Source: Nemertoderma westbladi (Eukaryota; Xenacoelomorpha; Nemertodermatida; Nemertodermatidae). Taken from it: a DNA stretch of 24,458 bases. Position numbers and translations under genes: made by a program. The stretch covers positions 64,001-88,458 of the forward strand of contig JAUCBJ010004510.1 of the NCBI GenBank assembly GCA_032718475.1, given 5' to 3'. Every line of letters starts with the position of its first letter. Position 1 is the stretch's first letter. The notes under the pieces were generated by a model. The model worked only from the letters and a program-made list of their open reading frames with translations. It searched no databases and was not told the origin of the DNA. Of this stretch, positions 18,561 to 24,458 are shown piece after piece.

Positions 18561-19395
18561 AACCATTTATTCTTGTAAGGATGGTTTGGTTTATTATTTT
18601 GGTTAGGGTTAGTTGGTCAGGCCTCAACCATAATTACTGCCATTATTACTGATTACATACCGATTATTACTGAAGCCAGTAGGCCGAACGCATTCGAAAA
18701 TACTGGTTTAATCAGGCAGTGGGAGATCCAGGCCATCCTTTGTAAATTTCCTTTAAATTTATTTTTGTGTTTTCCTGCAACCACCTGCCCCCCCCCCCCC
18801 CCCCCCCCCCCCAGTAATTATTTTACACCCCAGAACTTTCACTACCGGATTACATAATTACTGACATTATTGCCATTAACTTATGGCAATAATGTCAGAA
18901 ATTCCGCAAAATTTCTTAGATTATGACTTAGGGTTAGGGTTACATGATAGTTTTAATTAGGGTTGAGGCCGCCACTACTGTAACCAGCGAGTTTCATACA
19001 GTATAAAAATCCAATGGCCGTGTAGGTACCCCAAACTGCATATTCCCGGTAATTTAATTTCTGTGGGCTAATTAAAATTTTATGAAAATGATGTACCTTT
19101 TTGACCTTTTTTTAATTGCATCAAATATATTTCCACCTTTTTTTATTGCTAAAAATCCCCATGCGAGGGCTGACAATAGTACCCCGTACTGGTACCTGAT
19201 TAATTCAGAAGTTCTGTCAGTCTTGTACCAATCTTAATCTTATTATTTATAGAAATAGAGTATTGAATATAAATTAAGATATAAATTTCTATATATAAAT
19301 ACAAATATACCTTGCTAATATAGATAGCTTGTCATACCTTAAACTAATGCCACCTGTATTTAATTTATTGATTAATATTTATTGAAGATTTGATA
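18561..19395. other. Intergenic stretch with poly-C run and a 16-bp stem hairpin
   Basis: This holds a run of 25 C at 18788-18812 and a perfect hairpin with 16-bp arms (18861-18876 and 18883-18898, loop TAACTT). Isolated pairs of TTAGGG-like words occur near 18600 and 18947. The right end should contain the promoter or 5'UTR of the zinc-finger gene; no clear TATA box or first exon could be assigned. Confidence 0.6.
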
Positions 19396-20898
19396 ATGGA
19401 TCAACATATTAATTTATTGAAAGAGAAATCATCTGGCGCCGATATAGTTATAAAGAGAGAAGAAACAGACTGTATAATTATAAAGAAAGAACCAACAGAC
19501 TGTATAATTATAAAGAAAGAACCAACAGACTGTATAATTATAAAGAAAGAACCAACAGACTCCACCCCCTATTCTCTTGATGTTAAACAAGAAAACTGCG
19601 TTTACGGATCATCTCCCATCGAAGATCACAACAATTTGTTCGGTAGAGTAAATGTTGTCCCTGTACTAGATGACGAAGATATTTCTTATGAACAATCTGG
19701 AGATTCTTTTATTGTTGAAAAACGGGAAAACGATAGTCCCGACTGTTTGTATCGTAGGCCTATTGAAACTGAAGGTACTGAAGCGACAATCAGTTGTGCA
19801 ACAACAGAGTCCAGTAGTTCTAATGAAACTGTTGTGGAGTTGGTATCTTCTTCAGATACCAGTTCCTGTTTGCAGTGCAATGAATTATTTAATAACAAAG
19901 GGAATTTAGAGAGACATATAGAATCCGTTCATAAAGACGTAGAGAATAAGTATAAATGCGATTATTGTGAGAAACTGTTTAAATGGAATAGTGCTTTAAA
20001 GAGGCATGTTGACTCTATCCATAAAGGTATAAAATATAATTGCAGTTATTGTCATAAAAAATTCAGCCTGCAAAGAAGTCTAAACACCCGCATTAACTTT
20101 ACCCACAAAGGTATAATCAAGGATAGCTGCTCCGATTATGGAAAATCATTTGCTACAAAAGCCGCTCTAAACCGACATGTCGACTCTGTACATAAAGATA
20201 TCAAACATAAGTGCGGTTATTGTAATAAAGAATTCAGTCAGAAAGGGAGTCTAAACACCCACATTAACTTTGCCCACAAAGGTATCATCAAGTATAGCTG
20301 CTCCGATTGTGGAAAATCATTTGCTAAAAAAGCCGAACTAAACCGACATGTCGACTCTGTACATAAAGATATCAAACATAAGTGCGGTTATTGTAATAAA
20401 GAATTCAGCCAGAAAGTAAATCTAAACACCCATGTGAACTACTTTCATAAAGATATAAAGTACAACTGTTTTCATTGTGGAAAATCATTTGCTACAAAAG
20501 CCGCACTAAACCAACATGTCGACTCTATACATAAAGATATCAAACATAAGTGCGGTTATTGTCATAAAGAATTCAGTTACAAACACCTCCTAAACACCCA
20601 TATCAACTACTCCCATAAAGATATCAAGTACAACTGCTCTGATTGTGGAAATTCATTTACTAGAAAAGCCGCACTAAACCAACATGTCGACTTTATACAT
20701 AAAGATATCAAGTACAACTGTTCTGATTGTGGAAAATCATTTAGTACAAAAGACGCTCTAAAAAAACATGTCGACTCTATACATAAAGGTATCAAACATA
20801 AGTGTGGTTATTGTCATGAAGAATTCAGTCGGCAAGCCTACTTACACGATCATGTCAATTCTGTTCATAAATCTTATCTCTTCTCAAGTTACCGTTAA
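19396..20898 (+). CDS. C2H2 zinc-finger protein with N-terminal SUMO-motif repeats
   Basis: The 500-residue product starts at ATG 19396. Residues 17-60 hold a repeat DCIIIKKEPT. Each unit contains a psi-K-x-E motif (IKKE), with IKRE before and VKQE after, so there are at least five candidate SUMO-acceptor lysines; SUMO conjugation of such motifs is known for many nuclear factors. After an acidic, Ser-rich region come about twelve C2H2 fingers of the C-x2-C-x12-H-x4-H form. They mostly alternate between two types: HKCGYC-x-KEFS and YNCSDCGKSF. Linkers read KDIK or KGIK instead of the canonical TGEKP. Finger 3 has lost its first His (LNTRINF) and finger 4 its second Cys (CSDYG), so both are probably non-functional. 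A DNA-binding nuclear regulator is the likely role; targets are unknown. The coding part is a single exon. It lies between the two polymerase-like copies but is not related to their fingers. Confidence 0.9.
   Translation: MDQHINLLKEKSSGADIVIKREETDCIIIKKEPTDCIIIKKEPTDCIIIKKEPTDSTPYSLDVKQENCVYGSSPIEDHNNLFGRVNVVPVLDDEDISYEQSGDSFIVEKRENDSPDCLYRRPIETEGTEATISCATTESSSSNETVVELVSSSDTSSCLQCNELFNNKGNLERHIESVHKDVENKYKCDYCEKLFKWNSALKRHVDSIHKGIKYNCSYCHKKFSLQRSLNTRINFTHKGIIKDSCSDYGKSFATKAALNRHVDSVHKDIKHKCGYCNKEFSQKGSLNTHINFAHKGIIKYSCSDCGKSFAKKAELNRHVDSVHKDIKHKCGYCNKEFSQKVNLNTHVNYFHKDIKYNCFHCGKSFATKAALNQHVDSIHKDIKHKCGYCHKEFSYKHLLNTHINYSHKDIKYNCSDCGNSFTRKAALNQHVDFIHKDIKYNCSDCGKSFSTKDALKKHVDSIHKGIKHKCGYCHEEFSRQAYLHDHVNSVHKSYLFSSYR
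19439..19560 (+). repeat. 30-bp in-frame tandem repeat encoding SUMO motifs
   Basis: Four units of about 30 bp are present. The last three are identical (ACTGTATAATTATAAAGAAA then GAACCAACAG) and the first is diverged. Exact identity indicates recent duplication within the coding region of the zinc-finger gene. Confidence 0.9.
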
Positions 20899-21031
20899 CA
20901 AAATAACAATAACACAATTCTGTTCATAAGTCTTAAAGTTGCCCGTACCAAAATTGTGTATTATACTGAACTATATTTTTGTTTCTGATCATTATTGGAA
21001 ATATGTTTCTTTTAGAGTGAATTAAATATAA

Positions 21032-21037
21032 AATAAA
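21032..21037 (+). terminator. Candidate poly(A) signal of the zinc-finger gene
   Basis: AATAAA lies about 135 nt after the stop codon of the zinc-finger gene, the first good hexamer in the right orientation. Supported by position only. Confidence 0.4.
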
Positions 21038-21039
21038 TA

Positions 21040-23838
21040 GGTGATTGTTAATTTTTAATTGACTACAGTCATTACAAGGTTTATTTCACCGACATCCCCT
21101 AGAACAGAGACATCACTTTTCAAAAATTTGAGTGGTTCAAGTGGTTCTAATACATTGATTATCAGGTTATTAATGTTTTCAGGGATACTGATTGTAATGC
21201 AACACAAACCAAATCAATTATTGAACCAAAGTTTAATTAAGTTTAATTAATTAAAGAACCAAAGAAAGAACCAAACTTATAAATTAGTCACATGTCGAGG
21301 TCAGATACGTTAAATTTCCCATCGCTTAATCGTTTTTCTCAATTTATTGCCTATAAAGGGTCTCCTAACCCCATATTGTTATTATATTTTTTGACTAACG
21401 TACATGGTTAACTATGTATATATCATAAAATTGAAATAAGTTCAATTTAACTACATTGGGTTACAACTCTAGCCCCATATCGTAAAGGCTAGGTCTAATT
21501 ATGGGCAAAACTATTGTATTGGGGACAACAGTCAAAAAGAGCTACCAACAGTCCGAAAACTCACCAACAGTCAGAAAACAGTCCCAGGATAGTCTACCAA
21601 CAGTCAAGGGCTTCAACAAATTTCCGATTATCTTAATAGGATTACTTAAATTCGAATAATCAAAGTAATATCAGCTGATAGCCGTAACATCCGTTGGGCC
21701 GTACTAGCCGTTGGGTGTACAATATTTTCTTGCTTGCTGCTACCCAAAGAACTAATCACAGGCTTCTTGCCAGATATAACTCATGAGTCGTATGTCAAAA
21801 AGATGGAACAACTTTCGACTCATGAGTCATAACAAACGACTAATGACTTACTAGTGGAAGCACTCCCAATTAAACCAATGTGTTCCATAATAATTTATTT
21901 TGACTTATGACATATACGAAATACGACTAACCAGTACAATGCCGTATGGTTGAATAAAGTAGAAAACAAAGCAATACAGGAAGTAATGCATGGCCTACGT
22001 TTCAAAATTAATCTCTCAAATTCGTCATTGGGCAAATTATTTTGGTTTTCTAAACAAATTAGAGATTTTCTAAATTTTTCCTCGCCGTTTAGAAATTTTT
22101 CACAGCGGACATTTTGAAAAAAAAAACCCTGATATGTACACAAGATGAAAAAATCCTCCGTTATTCTCAGCGTCAGCAATAATATTTATTTAAATTTTCG
22201 GGCGCTGTAATATATGATATGGCCCATATCCAGGACTTATATATGAATGATAAAGAGGGTATGTTATAAAATAACATATAATACCGTAATGAGCTATCTC
22301 AGCTCCCCCTAAGTATTGTCAAGGCATTTATGGGAGGGTAACCTACAGATGCTGTTACGAGTCTGTCTGTAACTCTTATGAGTGTTATCAAGTGCCTTGG
22401 GGTACCCGCCGCACAGCAGGAACACTCACGAAAGTATGTTTAATATATATACAGTATTATCTAATATATATATCTAACTGAATGTAGAATCAATTACTGT
22501 AAGCATAAGGCTTTGGCACTTACAAACTGCTTGGGTGTAAAGCGTTCCGTTATGTTGTGTTGATGGCAAGTAAATGTACGCGTGACTTACATATATTACA
22601 GGTAGGACACTATGTTGACTCGGTGCGTGGTAAGCGAACAGTTCACTCGTACTGCATACATAGTGTTAGTAGATGATATTTACCAGTTGGGGAATAATAT
22701 TGCAGTACTATGGACGCACACACTCGCACTAAAATGAACCGAATCTGTAACAGACAGGGCACAGTCAGCACTAACAGTGTGGAAATCGAGTTGGTTTGAT
22801 CTCTGGTCTTGTATATTCATCAACAATAGTAGAGCAACAATAGTAAATAACTATGCACACAGCAAGATGTTAAAATGCATGCAGCAGGGTGAAATACTGC
22901 GAGCCCGTTAGTTATAATTATCGGTTATTATTATAACCGATAGTTATAATAACTCGCAAGAGGCTAATATGATCTTAGGTTACGCCAGTAGTAATGGTTA
23001 CCCCTTTTCGGCGACAGTTTAGTCCAACTTCGCACCTTGGGTGTTAAGTAGGTCATTAATTAATTAATCAATTAATTAATTGGTCAATTAAACAATTAAT
23101 TAATTGTTTAATCAATCGATTTGTATCAAATAATGTTGCCAAAGGCAATTTAATTTGATACAAATCAATCAGATAGGGACACGAGATGAATAAATTGTAC
23201 TATAACAAACGAAATATACAACACAATAGGCACTGTGCAATATAATATACAATACATTTGTATTATTTTTGCCATACAGTAGGTAAAGATAGAATTAAAT
23301 ATAAAGACACGAGCGGGACCCAAAACATAAATTAGCCTCACTCGAAAATAAAGTGGCCCAGTTTGGCCCTGAGTCATCCCTCAATAATCTGCGGTCGTTA
23401 GGCTCTTATTAACCGTAGCATGACTAACCCAAACATCAATGCGTGAATGGGGCCTGCGTGAATGGGGCCTGCCACAGAGCTTAAATTATTCAAACCCACA
23501 GCCTCGCTATTACATCAAGTCATCCAAGAAATTAGAATAAACATCTGCTCTTGCAATAGTTTGCATTCTTTCATATTGTACTTTATGAAGCAGTTTACGC
23601 ATGCATTAGCTCAACAACAAAGCCATCGCCCAAACGCCATGTGTCAAATTAATTCCCAACCATCTCTTTACCACAGTAGATACTGCAGTTTTTTTTTGTT
23701 TGAAGTAATTTCAGATGCTCTAGTATAACATTAATTAACATACCCATTCATTCATTACACGCAATTTTCTCTGACGCACCCCCCGCTTCTCAATTCATCC
23801 CATTTCCCAACCTAACTAATGTTTTACATTTAATTAAC
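21040..23838. other. Intergenic stretch with short palindromes, no gene seen
   Basis: No convincing gene was found in about 2.8 kb. Short structures include repeated CCAACAGTC words (21546-21607), two ACTCATGAGT palindromes (21779-21788 and 21817-21828), a hairpin TATCGGTTAT/ATAACCGATA (22919-22942), and a TAAT-rich stretch (23053-23111) with a 24-bp perfect palindrome at 23088-23111. A second hairpin lies at 23118-23166, and GCGTGAATGGGGCCT occurs twice in tandem at 23441-23470. A 94-codon minus-strand frame (22179-21895) has no recognisable domain. Confidence 0.5.
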
Positions 23839-23959
23839 CCAATGAAATGTGTTTATTATTCCCTCAATCCAATAGCGCATCTCTCTCTCTCTCTTTTTAT
23901 TTCTATTGGTTCCCACAAGCTTCACTTTTATTTTCATTGGTTATCCTTTCCCTTATAAA
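23839..23959 (+). promoter_or_regulatory. CCAAT/TATA promoter of polymerase-like gene copy 2
   Basis: Four CCAAT boxes lie within about 100 bp: plus-strand CCAAT at 23839-23843 and 23869-23873, inverse ATTGG at 23905-23909 and 23936-23940. A TATAAA at 23954-23959 follows, with a CT microsatellite (about 23880-23894) between the boxes. CCAAT boxes are NF-Y-type sites in animals. Transcription would start near 23985, and the exon would then run to the donor at 24199. Confidence 0.65.
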
Positions 23960-24199
23960 CCCCCACCCTTCGCTTCGAACTTTACTTACAAAAATATTAT
24001 TGACAATTTTACTTTTTATTTAAAGTTATAATACATTTATTGTTATACATAATATTATATTTTCTTCAAGATTGTTATACGTAACACATTTATTATTATA
24101 AATAATATATTGTTGCAAACATCAATGTGATTTGATTTTCCTTCTTATTATTCCTAATCGAGCAATTTTCTTTTTCCATCACCACAAATCAATCTGCAG

Positions 24200-24323
24200 G
24201 TAAGAACAATAAATTTGTATTTTTATGAATTCGTTTAGTTTTAACATTATTACCTCAAAATAAATATCAACCCCGCGAAACCTTCCCAAACTTATTATTA
24301 TTATTTAGTTTTTTATTTTATAG
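24200..24323 (+). other. Predicted 5'UTR intron of polymerase-like gene copy 2
   Basis: The donor CTGCAG|GTAAGA is a strong match to consensus. The acceptor TTTTATTTTATAG ends at 24323, 5 nt before the ATG. The 124-nt length is typical of a small animal intron. Copy 1 also has an acceptor-like site a few bases before its ATG, which supports a conserved 5'UTR intron. Confidence 0.65.
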
Positions 24324-24328
24324 CAAAC

Positions 24329-24458
24329 ATGCCTATGTCACCAAAATTCGTTGACTGTCCTGTCTGCAATAAGAACATGCGCAGTGATAGTCTCAACAAA
24401 CATCTCACAACTCATTTTAAACAATATTCATGCGATTGTTGTGGCACCTGGTCCTCCG
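24329..24458 (+). CDS. Zinc-finger/polymerase-B-like gene, copy 2 (5' end only)
   Basis: The ATG at 24329 opens a frame that runs off the window edge after 43 codons. It encodes MPMSPKFVDCPVCNKNMRSD, a C2H2 finger (Cys10, Cys13, His25, His29), then CDCCGTWSS, the start of a second finger. By my count 28 of the 43 residues are identical to the start of copy 1 (17672 on the minus strand) with no gap, so the two are paralogues but not a recent duplicate. Unlike copy 1, this one keeps a plausible promoter and a 5'UTR intron. Whether it continues into a complete family B DNA polymerase lies outside the window; that expectation rests only on copy 1. The two copies point in opposite directions and lie about 6.7 kb apart. 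Confidence 0.75.
   Translation, partial: MPMSPKFVDCPVCNKNMRSDSLNKHLTTHFKQYSCDCCGTWSS

Noticed and set aside
18590-18960. Interstitial telomere repeats (TTAGGG words)
   Set aside because: Only two units occur at each place, well within chance in this composition.
21895-22179. 94-codon minus-strand open frame
   Set aside because: There is no recognisable family, no splice or promoter signals and ordinary AT-rich composition; it may be chance or an unknown repeat.

Overview
This window looks like animal nuclear DNA, most likely from a marine invertebrate. The reasons are low gene density, spliced genes with GT-AG introns, AT-rich intergenic DNA, long poly-C runs, tail pieces of LINE retrotransposons, a tRNA-derived SINE, a solo LTR and many foldback or MITE-like repeats. 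Recurring short palindromes (TAGGCCTA, TACCGGTA, GTTCTAGAAC) would suit an echinoderm or another marine deuterostome, but this placement is a low-confidence guess. No prokaryotic features such as operons, rRNA genes or CRISPR arrays were seen.

Layout. 1-330: minus-strand LINE tail. 839-1522: minus-strand SGNH/GDSL esterase of the isoamyl-acetate-hydrolase (IAH1) type in one open exon, followed by a tRNA-SINE (1690-1945) and a small TIR element (2281-2633). 3641-5934: a four-exon minus-strand gene, assembled here from splice sites and reading phase. It encodes a very proline-rich protein with 43-residue tandem repeats, four LFGKK-type basic motifs and a C-terminal tail anchor. 6535-13135 is repeat-dominated: a second LINE tail, a 453-bp foldback, a 1.3-kb AT-rich stretch, two diverged direct copies of a roughly 680-bp repeat (8844-9525 and 12001-13135, the latter with a nested MITE) and, between them, a 36-bp minisatellite of about 32 units. 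13252-13935: a secreted, cysteine-rich, probably GPI-anchored protein. 14924-15491: a solo LTR with a perfect 5-bp target-site duplication. 16193-17672: a broken minus-strand gene resembling the N-terminal half of a Polinton/Maverick-type family B DNA polymerase. 19396-20898: a 12-finger C2H2 protein with an N-terminal array of SUMOylation-type motifs. 23839-24458: a compact promoter, a 5'UTR intron and the start of a second member of the same zinc-finger/polymerase-like family, cut off by the window edge.

The host-type genes show no obvious shared pathway. The main connecting thread is mobile-element activity: two members of the polymerase-like family lie about 6.7 kb apart in opposite orientation with the zinc-finger gene between them, and nested insertions allow relative dating. 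All calls were made by eye from the sequence without any database search.
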